Source: Acaricomes phytoseiuli DSM 14247
GTDB taxonomy: Bacteria; Actinomycetota; Actinomycetes; Actinomycetales; Micrococcaceae
Direction: 5' to 3'
Length of the DNA stretch: 64,000 nucleotides
Assembly (NCBI RefSeq): GCF_000376245.1
Contig: NZ_AQXM01000051.1
Location: 1 to 64,000 of the forward strand
Shown: positions 55,014-64,000 of the stretch, piece by piece
Layout: every line of letters begins with the position of its first letter
How positions within the stretch are numbered: the first letter of the stretch is position 1
Notes under the pieces: model-generated
Database searches by the model: none
Seen by the model: only the letters and a program-made list of their open reading frames with translations
Told to the model about the DNA's origin: nothing
Position numbers and translations under genes: made by a program

Positions 55014-56060
55014 ATGATCCATTCCGCTGCGCTGCCCTGGCAGCGTGCCCTGACAGACCGGGGCAGCGAGCGCCGGTCCGCACCGGAGTTCCTCGGTCAG
55101 CTAGCCGGGCATCCGCAGCTGCTCTTCCTGCCGTTATGGAAAGGCCAGGCTTGGTTTGCGGACGGCGCCTTGCGCTACATCCGGGCCGATGCGCTCAGCG
55201 CAGCCGGGATCGATGCGCAGGCGCTCTTGGAGGCAGTAGAGCCGGGGCAACCTGCCCCCGCGGTCTATCTGGGCCACCAGCTTCCGGTGGCAGCGCACTC
55301 CGCGGGGGTGATCCCGGCGGAATCGGAAGTGGTCGCAGTATCTCTCTGTGAGACGCAGGCCGCAGCCCTCGGCGCGGTGCTCGTGAGCGAGCACCCCTCA
55401 GAAACAGTCTCAGCAGACAGCACCAGCTACGCTCCAGCAGGCTGGCAGACTTTCCGCCAGCTCGCCGGGCAACTCAACGCTACGGATACCCAGTTGATGA
55501 TCGAAGCGCTCGGCATCCTCAACTGGCACAGCGTCTATACGCATTGCCCGAGGTGCGGGGCGGCGACCATCCCGGAGTCCGCGGGCTGGACGCGGCGCTG
55601 CCCGCAGGACGGGACCGAGCACTTCCCGCGGATGGACCCCGCGATCATTGTCACCGTCACCGGAGCGGATGGCCGGCTGCTGCTCGGCAACGGAGCCTCC
55701 TGGGAACCGCACCGATTCTCCACGCTGGCCGGCTTCGTCGAACCGGGGGAGTCGCTGGAACAGGCCGTGGCCCGCGAAGTCTTCGAAGAAGTCGGGGTCC
55801 GGATCGAGGAGGTTCAGTACCTGGGCTCGCAGCCCTGGCCGTTCCCGGCCTCGCTCATGCTCGGCTTCACTGCCACCACCAAGGACACCGAGCTGCGCCC
55901 GGACGGAGCGGAGATGGCTGCTGCCCGATGGTTTAGCCGCGAGGAGCTCCAGGACACGGTGCGCAGCGGCGACGTGGCGATTTCGCATCGGATGTCGATC
56001 GCCAGGGCGCTCATCGAACGCTGGTACGGCGGCATCATCGAGGAGCCTGAGCGTGACTGA
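55014..56060 (+). CDS. nudC: NAD(+)/NADH diphosphatase NudC
   Basis: A 348-residue Nudix hydrolase from ATG 55014. The zinc-finger region has THCPRCG and RRCPQDG, where the fourth ligand is Asp, as in many actinobacterial forms. The Nudix box GFVEPGESLEQAVAREVFEE is complete, and the NudC marker SQPWPFPASLM follows. NudC splits NADH to NMNH and AMP and removes NAD caps from RNA. A longer frame from 54801 crosses the repeat cluster and is not conserved. The stop overlaps uvrD2. Confidence 0.9.
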   Translation: MIHSAALPWQRALTDRGSERRSAPEFLGQLAGHPQLLFLPLWKGQAWFADGALRYIRADALSAAGIDAQALLEAVEPGQPAPAVYLGHQLPVAAHSAGVIPAESEVVAVSLCETQAAALGAVLVSEHPSETVSADSTSYAPAGWQTFRQLAGQLNATDTQLMIEALGILNWHSVYTHCPRCGAATIPESAGWTRRCPQDGTEHFPRMDPAIIVTVTGADGRLLLGNGASWEPHRFSTLAGFVEPGESLEQAVAREVFEEVGVRIEEVQYLGSQPWPFPASLMLGFTATTKDTELRPDGAEMAAARWFSREELQDTVRSGDVAISHRMSIARALIERWYGGIIEEPERD

Positions 56061-58206
56061 CCCGGAAGCCGTCCTGGATGGCCTGGATGATGAGCAGCGC
56101 CTGGTCGCCACCAGCCTGCAGGGGCCGATACGAGTGCTCGCCGGTGCAGGAACTGGCAAGACCAGAGCGGTCACCCATCGCATCGCCTACGGTGTGCTCA
56201 CCGGTGCTTTCAACCCCCAGCGGCTGCTCGCCGTGACCTTCACCGCGCGGGCGGCGGCGGAACTGCGCACTCGGCTGCGGGATCTCGGCGCAGGAGCAGC
56301 GCAGGCCAGGACTTTCCACTCGGCTGCGCTGCGCCAGCTGCAGTACTTCTGGCCGCAGGCCGTCGGCGGGAACCTGCCCAGCCTGCTGGAGCACAAAGCC
56401 GGGCTCATTAGCGAGGCTGCGCGGCGCTTACGGCTCAGCGCGGACCGGACTGCTGTACGGGATCTCGCCTCGGAGATCGAATGGGCCAAAGTGTCCATGC
56501 TGACCCCGGAAACCTACCCCGAGGCTGCGCAAGGCCGAGGGACCCCCGGCGGTTTCGATGCTTTGAGTGTTTCCCGGGTCTTCCAGTCCTATGAGGACCT
56601 CAAAACCGATCGCAGCCAGATTGACTTCGAAGACGTGCTGCTCCTGACCGTCGGCATTCTGGATGAAGACCAGCACGTCGCCGCAGCTGTGCGCGAGCAG
56701 TACCGGCATTTCGTCGTGGACGAATACCAGGACGTCTCGCCCCTGCAGCAACGGCTCCTGGATCTGTGGCTCGGCGGCCGTCAGGAACTCTGCGTGGTCG
56801 GCGATGCCAGCCAGACCATCTACTCCTTCACCGGTGCGACCTCACGCCACCTGCACGAATTCGACCAGCGCTACCCAGGTGCGCAGACCATCCGGCTGAT
56901 CCGGGACTACCGCTCCACACCGCAGGTAGTTAAGCTGGCCAATCGCCTGCTGGCAGCGCGTCAACCGGCAGGCCGCGCCGCCGATGCCGCCTGGGCCGAA
57001 CCGCTGCGCCTGATCGCCCAGCGCCCCGCCGGGCCGGAACCGGTCTTCCTGCCGTGCAATGACGATGAAGCAGAGGCCAGGGCCGTCGCTGCAGCGATCA
57101 AGCAGCTCATCGAGAAAGAGTCAGTGCCCCCCGCGCAGATCGCCATCCTGTTCCGCACCAATGGGCAGTCCGAGGCCTATGAGCAAGCGCTCAGCACAGC
57201 CGGCATCGGCTATCAGCTCCGGGGCGGTGAGCGCTTCTTCGCGCGCCGGGAAGTCCGGGATGCGATGCTCTCGCTCCGGGCAGCGGCCCGCGCAGAGCAG
57301 GCGCCTGCCGGAAATGCTGACGGCGACGCCGATCCGGAGACGACCATGCCCCAGCAGGTCCGCGATGTTCTAGCCAGTATCGGCTACAGTGCGGAGCCCC
57401 CTGCGGGAAGCGGGGCCACCCGGGAGCGCTGGGAGTCGCTGGCCGCTCTGGTAGGGCTGGCTGATGAGCTGGATTCCGCCAGGGGCCCCGGCGTGACCCT
57501 GGATGCTTTCGTCGCGGAGCTGCAGGAGCGCTCCCAGGCCCAGCACGCGCCGACGGTGCAGGGGGTCACCCTGGCTTCGCTGCACTCGGCTAAGGGCCTG
57601 GAATGGGATGCGGTCTTCCTGGTGGGCCTTAGCGAAGGCCTGATGCCGATCAGTTTCGCCGATAGCCCCCAGGCCGTCGACGAAGAGCGCCGTCTGCTCT
57701 ACGTGGGCATTACTCGGGCGCGGGAGCGGCTGCATCTGAGCTGGTCCGGCTCGCGCACACCCGGGGGGCGGGCGCACCGTCAGCCCTCCCGGTTCCTCGA
57801 AGGGCTCTCCTCCAACCGGCTGCCTGACGGCCGGGGAGGCCGAGCCTCCACCGGGCCCAAAACCGCACGCCGAACCCAGCGTGCGAAGACTCCTGCCCTG
57901 TGCCGGGTGTGCTCTGGGCCGCTCAGCACCGCCGCGGAGCGGAAGATTGGCCGTTGCGATAACTGCCCGCCCAGCTACCGGGAAGAGACCTTCGAGGCGC
58001 TGCGCTCCTGGCGGCTCGAAGAATCCAAGCAACGGCAGCTGCCTGCTTTCATGATCTTCACCGATGCCACGCTGATCGCCATTGCGGAGCAGGCTCCGGG
58101 TGATCTGGCGGAGCTGTCAACCGTTGCCGGCGTGGGGCCCGGGAAACGCGATAAATACGGTGCGGCAGTGCTTCAGGTATTGGCAGAGCAGGCCGGTTCG
58201 CAGTGA
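56053..58206 (+). CDS. uvrD2: UvrD2-type DNA helicase with tetracysteine motif and HRDC domain
   Basis: A 717-residue superfamily 1 helicase from GTG 56053, overlapping nudC. Walker A is AGAGTGKTR (about 33). Further motifs are AVTFTARAAAEL, VVDEYQDVS (about 221), GDASQTIYSF, TLASLHSAKGLEWD and RLLYVGITRARERL. After the helicase, Cys residues in CRVC (about 616) and CDNC (about 633) form the tetracysteine, and an HRDC domain (LAELSTVAGVGPGKRDKYG) ends the protein. This matches mycobacterial UvrD2, whose tetracysteine is needed for unwinding. The stop overlaps the next gene. Confidence 0.92.
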   Translation: MTDPEAVLDGLDDEQRLVATSLQGPIRVLAGAGTGKTRAVTHRIAYGVLTGAFNPQRLLAVTFTARAAAELRTRLRDLGAGAAQARTFHSAALRQLQYFWPQAVGGNLPSLLEHKAGLISEAARRLRLSADRTAVRDLASEIEWAKVSMLTPETYPEAAQGRGTPGGFDALSVSRVFQSYEDLKTDRSQIDFEDVLLLTVGILDEDQHVAAAVREQYRHFVVDEYQDVSPLQQRLLDLWLGGRQELCVVGDASQTIYSFTGATSRHLHEFDQRYPGAQTIRLIRDYRSTPQVVKLANRLLAARQPAGRAADAAWAEPLRLIAQRPAGPEPVFLPCNDDEAEARAVAAAIKQLIEKESVPPAQIAILFRTNGQSEAYEQALSTAGIGYQLRGGERFFARREVRDAMLSLRAAARAEQAPAGNADGDADPETTMPQQVRDVLASIGYSAEPPAGSGATRERWESLAALVGLADELDSARGPGVTLDAFVAELQERSQAQHAPTVQGVTLASLHSAKGLEWDAVFLVGLSEGLMPISFADSPQAVDEERRLLYVGITRARERLHLSWSGSRTPGGRAHRQPSRFLEGLSSNRLPDGRGGRASTGPKTARRTQRAKTPALCRVCSGPLSTAAERKIGRCDNCPPSYREETFEALRSWRLEESKQRQLPAFMIFTDATLIAIAEQAPGDLAELSTVAGVGPGKRDKYGAAVLQVLAEQAGSQ

Positions 58207-58835
58207 ATCTCTGGAGTCGCAGTGGGGCCGCGCCAGGGGAGGGCGATGGACCTGCAGGGCCGATCGAGGTGGATGGCAGGCCAGTGGTCGTGCGTCGCTC
58301 CGCCCGACGCAAGCGCACGGTGACCGCGTTCTGGGAAGAGGGCACCGCGGTTGTCGCGATCCCGGCGTCCTTCACGCGCAGACAAGAACGGGAATGGGTG
58401 CCGAAGATGCTGGAGCGCCTCCAGCAGCGCAGCCAACGGGCTCAAGGCGGGGACGATGAGCTGATGCATCGGGCAGCCGGGCTCTCCCGGCGCTATCTTC
58501 AGGGCAGAGCCGTGCCCAGCTCAGTGCGTTGGGTGACGAACCAGCGCAAGCGATGGGGATCGGCGAGCCCGGCTGATCGTTCTATCCGGCTTTCGGCGCA
58601 GCTCCGGGATATGCCGGATTGGGTGGTGGACTATGTGCTTCTGCACGAGCTGGCCCATCTGCTCGTCGCGGGGCATGGCAGGCAGTTCTGGGCGCTTCTG
58701 GAAGGCTATCCGCGCCTGGCCGAGGCCAAGGCTTTCCTCGCCGGGGTCAGTCACGCCGCCGATCGCGGCCTCGATCTGCCACCGTACGGTTTCGGTGCAG
58801 AAGACTCCGGTGCAGCGGAATCAGAGAACCTCTAG
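58203..58835 (+). CDS. YgjP/SprT-like M48-type metallopeptidase domain protein
   Basis: A 210-residue protein of the DUF45/YgjP family. The zinc motif is LLHELAHLL with a third ligand His in GHGRQFW, close to the C-terminus. VVRRSARRKRTVTAFWEEG near the N-terminus and NQRKRWGSAS are family features. It is predicted to be cytoplasmic; its substrate is unknown. The start GTG 58203 overlaps the uvrD2 stop, placing it in the nudC-uvrD2 unit. About 90 bases follow to the convergent DUF2342 gene. Confidence 0.85.
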   Translation: MNLWSRSGAAPGEGDGPAGPIEVDGRPVVVRRSARRKRTVTAFWEEGTAVVAIPASFTRRQEREWVPKMLERLQQRSQRAQGGDDELMHRAAGLSRRYLQGRAVPSSVRWVTNQRKRWGSASPADRSIRLSAQLRDMPDWVVDYVLLHELAHLLVAGHGRQFWALLEGYPRLAEAKAFLAGVSHAADRGLDLPPYGFGAEDSGAAESENL

Positions 58836-58926
58836 CCGGCACCGGAACCGAGATTACGGCTGGACTGTACTTTACTTTGTCTCGGGCTCTTACTCTTTAC
58901 CGGACTCTTGACCTGATTGCGGGTCC

Positions 58927-60336
58927 TCATCCTGAGGCTTTCCCCGCAGACTCGTCCGGCCCGTCTTCCTCGCCGCTACTCGGTGAGGCATCGAAGCCAC
59001 CGGAAAGCAGCTTCTCCAGAGCCTCGTCGACGCTGGCTTCGGCAGCATCGGCCAGTTCCCGGCGCTCACTGAATCCCGCAGGATCATTGAGATCTTCAGC
59101 GGTCGGCAGCAGGTCCGGGTGCTTCCAGATGGCATCGCGTCCCGTGATGCCCCGCTGTTCTTTGAGCGCCGCCCAGAGGGCTGCGGCTTCCCTGAGCTTG
59201 CGCGGCCTGAGCTCAAGCCCCACTAGAGCGCCGAAAGCATGCTCAGCCGGCCCGCCGGAGGCGCGCCTGCGGCGGATCGTCTCCCGCAGGGCCGCGGACG
59301 AAGGCAGCTGAGCCGCGGCTTCGAACGTCAGCTCGTCCACCCAGCCTTCGACCAGTGCCAAGATGGTTTCGAGTTTGACCAGCGCGGCGTCCTGAGCCGG
59401 AGTCCGCTGCGGCATGAAAACCCCCTGGGAAAGGGCTTCGCGTACCCGCTCCGGGTCCGAGGGGTCGAGATCCCGGGCGAGTTCTTCGACCCTGCTGGTA
59501 TCGATGTGGATCCCGCGCGCATAAGCCTCGATCGCGCCGAGCAGATGCCCGCGCAACCAGGGCACGTGAACGAAGAGGCGGGCATGGGCGGCCTCGCGCA
59601 GCGCCAGGAAGATCTGCACATCGTCGGCAGGTACTTCCAATCCGCTGCCGAACTCAGCCACATTCGCCGGCAGTAGCGCCATCTCCAGATCAGCCAAGGG
59701 AATGCCGATATCAGAGGCGGACACCACATCTTTGGCGAGTGCGCCCACTGCCTGGCCGAGCTGCATGCCGAAAAGAGCTCCGCCGACATTCTGCAGCATG
59801 GAAAATGCTCCGCCGGCCATCCCGCGCATCTCTTCGGGCAGCTGCTCCTGGAAAGTGCTGGAGAGCGCCTGCGCGATGCTATTGGCCACGGGCTCCGTGA
59901 GCCGCTTCCACGTCCCCAGGGTCTCTTCGACCCACTGGGAGCGCGTCCACGCTTTGCCGATCAATCCGGTGCTCGGCAATTCGGTGACCTGATCCAGCCA
60001 GATCTCGGCGAGCCGTAGTGCTTCATCCACGGCCCGACGCTGCTCGTCACTGACCGCAGGGTCTTCACTGGCTGCGACTTGGCGGGCATTGTCATGGGCG
60101 AGCTGCCAGTTCACCGGCTCATCATTGTTCTGCCCGCTCATCATGGACGACATGACGTTCTGGAACTGCGCGAACATGCGCTGCATCGTGGCCGGGTCAT
60201 CGGGGAGCCCCGCTGCCTTGGCGAGTTCGGACGGATCGATTCCGGACATATCGCCGCCGCCCATGAGATTCGCTAGAAGCTCCTGGAGCGGATCCTTGGG
60301 GGTGTCATCGTCTCGGTTCGAAGGGTCGGTGCTCAT
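58927..60336 (-). CDS. DUF2342 (zincin-like hydrolase) protein
   Basis: A 469-residue protein of the TIGR03624/DUF2342 family, often annotated as a zinc-dependent metalloprotease or F420-associated hydrolase. Family segments are QVTELPSTGLIGKAWTRSQWV, FLALREAAHARLFVHVPWLRG and ALVGLELRPRKLREAAALW. No canonical HExxH is visible; EAAHARLF may supply the histidine. The ends are acidic and disordered. It lies in the same region in mycobacteria (Rv3195, from memory), between uvrD2 and the Lon-PDZ gene. The function is not established. Confidence 0.87.
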   Translation of the reverse strand: MSTDPSNRDDDTPKDPLQELLANLMGGGDMSGIDPSELAKAAGLPDDPATMQRMFAQFQNVMSSMMSGQNNDEPVNWQLAHDNARQVAASEDPAVSDEQRRAVDEALRLAEIWLDQVTELPSTGLIGKAWTRSQWVEETLGTWKRLTEPVANSIAQALSSTFQEQLPEEMRGMAGGAFSMLQNVGGALFGMQLGQAVGALAKDVVSASDIGIPLADLEMALLPANVAEFGSGLEVPADDVQIFLALREAAHARLFVHVPWLRGHLLGAIEAYARGIHIDTSRVEELARDLDPSDPERVREALSQGVFMPQRTPAQDAALVKLETILALVEGWVDELTFEAAAQLPSSAALRETIRRRRASGGPAEHAFGALVGLELRPRKLREAAALWAALKEQRGITGRDAIWKHPDLLPTAEDLNDPAGFSERRELADAAEASVDEALEKLLSGGFDASPSSGEEDGPDESAGKASG

Positions 60337-60444
60337 GCTGCGTCCTCATTGCTAGGGCTCTTCGGGCCTGCTTGGTGTATTTCACGCTACCCTTCCGGTC
60401 ACTGCCTTGTCTGCGCCGTTGATCCCGAGTTCGCTCTGAGCCTA

Positions 60445-60474
60445 GTCATCCCAGGTCATCCCAAGTCATTGCAG
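60445..60474. repeat. 10-bp tandem repeat, three copies, upstream of the Lon-PDZ gene
   Basis: Three units (60445-60454, 60455-60464, 60465-60474) follow the pattern GTCATCCCAG, the third with two changes. They lie in the 269-base gap between the divergent DUF2342 and Lon-PDZ genes. The ten-base period is close to one helix turn. Confidence 0.7.
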
Positions 60475-60537
60475 GACACTGCCGGTATGCAGCCGGCAAG
60501 AGAAAGGTTCTAGGACACAGCTCACAGCTGGACAGCG

Positions 60538-60569
60538 TAAACTTGCGGTTCAGTAAACTTGAGGTTCAG
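60538..60569. repeat. 16-bp direct repeat before the Lon-PDZ gene
   Basis: Two adjacent 16-base units, 60538-60553 and 60554-60569, differ at one position (GTAAACTTG-C/A-GGTTCA). They end 36 bases before the GTG start and so lie in the promoter or early leader. They may be a repeated activator or repressor site. Confidence 0.75.
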
Positions 60570-60605
60570 CATTCGGTAGCGGAGCGGGGAGTCGGTGAGA
60601 CGATC

Positions 60606-61805
60606 GTGAGCCAGGTTGATCCGGGTAACGCCTCCGGCGCCTCCGACGCGACGCCGTCGCAGGATGGGCCGGGCAATCACCAAGGCATTCCTCCGCTGCC
60701 ATCGGCTCCGCCGCGCGCCTCGGGGCGAAAAGACCGGCAGCGCCACAAACGCCAGCGCGATCCGCGAGCCTTGGCGATGCTGGTTTCCGGTGCGCTGGCC
60801 GTCGGGCTCGGCCTTCTCGCGGTGACTCTGCCCGCTCCTTATGTGATCGAGTCGCCGGGCCCCACGATCAACACTCTCGGTGAGGTCCAAGGGCAGGAGC
60901 TCATCTCCATCGAGGGCACGCAGAGCTACCCGACCAGCGGTCAGCTGGACCTTGTCACGGTGTATGTGAACGGCGGGCCGCAGAGCAATGTCGGTGCTGT
61001 CGACGTGTTCACCTCCTGGCTCAATCCGAACCGTTCGGTTCTTCCGGTGGAACTGGTCTACCCGGCCAACACCACCCTGCAGGACGTCACGGCTTTCAAC
61101 CAAGCGGAGATGACCGGTTCTCAGGACTCAGCCCGGGCCGCGGCGCTGAATTTCCTGGATATCCCTTACGAGGCGGCGCTGAGCGTGCGCACCGTCCAGG
61201 GCGGATTCGCCGCAGACGGTGTTCTGGACGTCGGGGACGAGATCAAAACGGTGAACGGCACGCCGGTGAGCAGCGCGGAAGGCATCCAGGAGATTCTCGC
61301 TGCAGGCCAGGGCGCTCCGGTGGATGTGGAGATCGTCCGGGCGCAGCAGCCCCTGACCGTGCAGGTTACTCCGCAGCTGGCACCGGATGGGCGCTACCTG
61401 CTCGGCATAGGCCTGCGGGTCTCTTATACCTTCCCGTTCTCCATCAACTTCAATCTGGAGAACGTCGGCGGCCCGAGTGCTGGGATGATGTTCGCCCTGG
61501 GCACGATCGATATGCTCACACCGGGTGAACTGACCGGCGGTCAGAACATCGCCGGAACCGGCACGATCGACCCTTCCGGGAATGTCGGGCCCATCGGCGG
61601 AGTGAAGCAGAAGATGATCTCGGCCAAAGAATCAGGGGCTTCGTTGTTCTTGGCCTCGAGAGCGAATTGCTCCGAGATCGCGGGCAATATCCCGGACGGT
61701 TTGCAGGTAGCGGCGGTAGATACCCTGCAGGAAGCCTACGATGCGGTCAGCGCCGCGGCATCGGGCGATGGCGCAGAAGCTCTGCCGCAATGCAATGCTT
61801 CCTGA
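60606..61805 (+). CDS. Membrane-anchored PDZ and Lon-type (S16) serine protease
   Basis: A 399-residue YlbL-like protein from GTG 60606. A basic N-terminus precedes one transmembrane helix (about 57-77, MLVSGALAVGLGLLAVTLPA). The PDZ domain (about 200-270) has GGFAADGVLDVGDEIKTVNG. The C-terminal S16 domain has the Ser in NVGGPSAGMMFA and the Lys in GGVKQKMISAKESGA, completing the catalytic dyad. It faces outside and could process envelope proteins. The homologue in mycobacteria (Rv3194c) is next to a UPF0182 gene, as here. Confidence 0.9.
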   Translation: MSQVDPGNASGASDATPSQDGPGNHQGIPPLPSAPPRASGRKDRQRHKRQRDPRALAMLVSGALAVGLGLLAVTLPAPYVIESPGPTINTLGEVQGQELISIEGTQSYPTSGQLDLVTVYVNGGPQSNVGAVDVFTSWLNPNRSVLPVELVYPANTTLQDVTAFNQAEMTGSQDSARAAALNFLDIPYEAALSVRTVQGGFAADGVLDVGDEIKTVNGTPVSSAEGIQEILAAGQGAPVDVEIVRAQQPLTVQVTPQLAPDGRYLLGIGLRVSYTFPFSINFNLENVGGPSAGMMFALGTIDMLTPGELTGGQNIAGTGTIDPSGNVGPIGGVKQKMISAKESGASLFLASRANCSEIAGNIPDGLQVAAVDTLQEAYDAVSAAASGDGAEALPQCNAS

Positions 61806-61900
61806 GTGGGCAACGCACCGCTGGAGAAGGCATGATGAAGACAGCCGTGAAAAACATGAAAAAGTAATGAAAAGCCCGTGAAAATCTAGTGAGGTTCGAG

Positions 61901-61922
61901 GAACCGGGAAAGGCCCCGGTTC
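61901..61922 (+). terminator. Hairpin after the Lon-PDZ gene
   Basis: GAACCGGG (61901-61908) pairs perfectly with CCCGGTTC (61915-61922) around a six-base loop. It lies 95 bases after the Lon-PDZ stop and 98 before the UPF0182 start. No T-run follows. The rest of the 215-base gap contains no convincing gene; a tiny Lys-rich frame at 61832-61867 is noted but not called. Confidence 0.45.
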
Positions 61923-62020
61923 GTTGAACGTACGGACTCCTGAAACAGAACGTGAAGCACGAAGCGCTGGCAACGGCAGCGACGAGATCAGATAGAACCA
62001 GAGGAACTTAGAGGAATACT

Positions 62021-64000
62021 GTGACAAGTCAAAGCACGACGACACCGCCGCGCCGTCGCGGCGCCTTGCTGCCAACGCTCATCATCCTGGGCGTCCTGGT
62101 AGTCGCCTTCGTTTTCTTCGCCAATGTCTACACCGAGGTGCTGTGGTTCGCCCAGCTCGGGTATGACGGCGTCTTCTGGCGCTCCAACGTGGCCCGGGCC
62201 GCGGTGTTCCTCGTCGCCTTTCTGATCATGGCCGGAGCGGTTTACGCTTCGCTGCAGATCGCTTACCGGAACCGCCCGGTCTATGCCCCGGGCCATCAGG
62301 TCCAGGAGAATCTGAGCCGTTATCAGGCGCAGATCGAACCGGTGCGCCGGCTGGTCATGATCGGCATCCCCGTGGTCTTCGGTATCTTCGCCGGCGTCTC
62401 CGCCATGGGGCAGTGGCAGCGAGTGGCGCTCTTCATCTTCCAGGAGCCTTTCGGTCAGACCGACCCCCAGTTCGGGTTCGATCTCGCCTTCTACACCAAC
62501 ACCCTGCCGTTCCTAGGCTTCCTGCTCGGTTTCCTGATCGCCGTCGCCATCATTGCCGGTATTGCCGGGATCCTGACGTACTACCTCTATGGTGCGATCC
62601 GCTTGCACGAGCGCGGCATCTCCTTCACCCGGTCCGCCAGGGTGCATCTGACCGTTGTCGCAGCGGTTTTCCTGCTGCTGCTCGCCGGGAACTTCTGGAT
62701 CGACCAGTACTCCACGCTGCAGAGCCGCGGCGGGTTGGTGGCCGGTGCCATGTACACCGACGTCAATGCGGTGATCCCCACGAAGGCGATCCTGGCGATC
62801 GCTGCGGCCTTGGTCGCGATCCTCTTCATCGTCGCCGCGGTGATCAGCAAATGGCGGTTCGCCATGATCGGCACCGCGGTGCTCGTGGTCACTGGAATCG
62901 TTGCCGGCGGAATCTACCCCTGGGCTATCCAGCAGTTCTTCGTGCGCCCTTCCGAGGCGAACCTCGAGCAGAGCTACATCCAGCGCAATATCGATATGAC
63001 CCGTACGGCGTACGGGCTCTCCGATGTTGAGGTGATCCCCTACGATGCCACGACAACGGCTAATCCGGGGGCTCTGCGCCAGGACGCTACGACAACCGCG
63101 AACATCCGTTTGCTCGATCCGAATCTGCTAACTCGGACGTTCGAGCAGCTGGAGCAGTACCGGCCTTACTACGGGTTCCCGAAGACCCTCAATGTGGACC
63201 GCTACACCATCGACGGTCAGGTGCAGGACACCGTGATCGCGCTGCGCGAGCTGAACCCCGGTGGTATTCCGCAGGCGCAGCAGAGCTGGGTAAATAAGCA
63301 TCTGGTATACACCCACGGCTATGGTGTCGTCGCCGCGTACGGCAATACCGTCACTGAGGACGGCAAGCCCGTCTTCATGCAGTCCGGTGTTCCCTCGACC
63401 GGTGTCCTCGGCGATGACAGCAGCTACCAGCCGAGGATCTACTTCGGCCAGAACACGGTGGATTACTCCATCGTCGGCGCCCCGGGAGGCACTGAGCCGG
63501 TAGAGCTGGATCGCCCCCTGGGTGGTGGCCAGGACTCCAAGAACACTTTTGACGGCAACGGCGGCCCGAACGTCGGCAACTGGTTCAACCGGCTCGCCTA
63601 CGCCATCAAGTTCCAGTCATCGGATCTACTGCTGTCCGATGGCGTGAACCCGGAGTCTCAGGTTCTTTACGACCGCACCCCGTCCGAGCGGGTCAAGAAA
63701 GTCGCACCGTATCTGACCATCGACGGCAATCCGTACCCGGCAATTGTCGACGGCCGGGTCAAGTGGATCGTGGACGGTTATACGACCTCGAATGCTTACC
63801 CGTATTCGCAGCAGCAGCAGCTGGATTCCGCCACGCAGGACTCGATGACCCAGCGCGGGGGAGTCGGGGCGCTGAGCGGCACGGTGAATTACATCCGGAA
63901 CTCGGTCAAGGCCACGGTCGATGCGTATGACGGTTCGGTGGATCTCTACACCTGGGATGATCAGGATCCGATCCTGAAGGCCTGGGGCCAGATCTTCCCC
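62021..64000 (+). CDS. UPF0182 polytopic membrane protein (3' end beyond the window)
   Basis: 660 open codons are visible from GTG 62021 (AGAGGAA a few bases upstream) and the frame continues past the window end. The protein begins [20 protein letters not shown]. It has about seven hydrophobic helices in the first 320 residues, including [17 protein letters not shown] and [17 protein letters not shown], then a large extracytoplasmic domain ([44 protein letters not shown]). This matches UPF0182, a large family of unknown function in actinobacteria (about 900-1000 residues). It follows the Lon-PDZ protease, its usual partner. Confidence 0.9.
   Translation, partial: MTSQSTTTPPRRRGALLPTLIILGVLVVAFVFFANVYTEVLWFAQLGYDGVFWRSNVARAAVFLVAFLIMAGAVYASLQIAYRNRPVYAPGHQVQENLSRYQAQIEPVRRLVMIGIPVVFGIFAGVSAMGQWQRVALFIFQEPFGQTDPQFGFDLAFYTNTLPFLGFLLGFLIAVAIIAGIAGILTYYLYGAIRLHERGISFTRSARVHLTVVAAVFLLLLAGNFWIDQYSTLQSRGGLVAGAMYTDVNAVIPTKAILAIAAALVAILFIVAAVISKWRFAMIGTAVLVVTGIVAGGIYPWAIQQFFVRPSEANLEQSYIQRNIDMTRTAYGLSDVEVIPYDATTTANPGALRQDATTTANIRLLDPNLLTRTFEQLEQYRPYYGFPKTLNVDRYTIDGQVQDTVIALRELNPGGIPQAQQSWVNKHLVYTHGYGVVAAYGNTVTEDGKPVFMQSGVPSTGVLGDDSSYQPRIYFGQNTVDYSIVGAPGGTEPVELDRPLGGGQDSKNTFDGNGGPNVGNWFNRLAYAIKFQSSDLLLSDGVNPESQVLYDRTPSERVKKVAPYLTIDGNPYPAIVDGRVKWIVDGYTTSNAYPYSQQQQLDSATQDSMTQRGGVGALSGTVNYIRNSVKATVDAYDGSVDLYTWDDQDPILKAWGQIFP

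Noticed and set aside
61832-61867. Tiny Lys-rich frame encoding MMKTAVKNMKK
   Set aside because: Eleven residues with a fair ribosome site, but there is no way to separate it from chance.

Overview
The window is GC-rich chromosome from an actinobacterium, most likely order Micrococcales and perhaps an Arthrobacter-like Micrococcaceae. The evidence is an actinobacterial heme pathway ending in HemQ, an AdnAB-type helicase-nuclease pair, UvrD2 with a tetracysteine motif and HRDC domain, DUF3117 and DUF3107 proteins, a Lon-PDZ protein next to a UPF0182 protein, many GTG starts and tightly overlapped genes. The genus is inferred; no rRNA, tRNA or CRISPR array was seen.

Layout. 1-226: cut-off IS3-type transposase OrfA. 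307-1985: CxxC membrane protein and agmatine deiminase-like protein. 1987-5310: a glutamate-type ABC importer (gluABCD, minus strand). 5436-15231: a housekeeping block with LOG protein, DivIVA-like protein, 3-methyladenine glycosylase, mannosyltransferase-like protein, DUF3117, O-methyltransferase, ECF sigma factor, TatB, Mrp, DUF1003, an MgtE-N/CBS protein and a stress-protein-like gene. From memory, this order follows the Mycobacterium tuberculosis Rv1205-Rv1232c region. 15247-22376: Xaa-Pro aminopeptidase, PHP phosphoesterase, a solitary DNA methyltransferase behind a DEAD-box helicase, and an RNB ribonuclease followed by an unlabelled 54-residue amphipathic peptide gene. 22432-25493: thiE, a TPP riboswitch and thiO-thiS-thiG. 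25510-28103: DUF3107, TetR and a ThiF/MoeZ-type E1-like enzyme. 28136-38641: heme synthesis from glutamyl-tRNA to heme (hemA divergent; hemE-hemY-hemQ-hemH-hemC-hemD-hemB-hemL), closed by a perfect 33-bp hairpin. 38726-41808: acetyltransferase and a second amino-acid ABC importer. 42039-50123: exonuclease, alkyltransferase-like protein, adnA and adnB. 50114-54780: phosphotransferase-like protein and an accessory type VII secretion-like cassette. 55014-64000: nudC, uvrD2, YgjP-like peptidase, DUF2342 protein, Lon-PDZ protein and a UPF0182 membrane protein running off the edge. The genes from the DEAD-box helicase to UPF0182 resemble an expanded version of the Mtb Rv3193c-Rv3211 block, with thi, hem and transport genes inserted.

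How the genes fit together. The two importers and the deiminase handle amino acids and amines. ThiO, ThiS, ThiG and probably the E1-like enzyme make the thiazole part of thiamine, with a TPP riboswitch ahead of thiO. The hem genes form a complete coproporphyrin-dependent pathway apart from the glutamyl-tRNA synthetase, with a DtxR/IdeR-like iron box in the hemA/hemE divergent promoter. AdnAB, UvrD2, the ATL protein and Tag are DNA repair factors.

The most unusual parts are the type VII-like cassette, whose T7-signal/hydrolase gene is split by an in-frame TGA and followed by two partly identical lipoprotein genes; the 54-residue amphipathic peptide; the hairpin after hemL; and a helically phased 9-bp repeat cluster between the type VII-like cassette and nudC.
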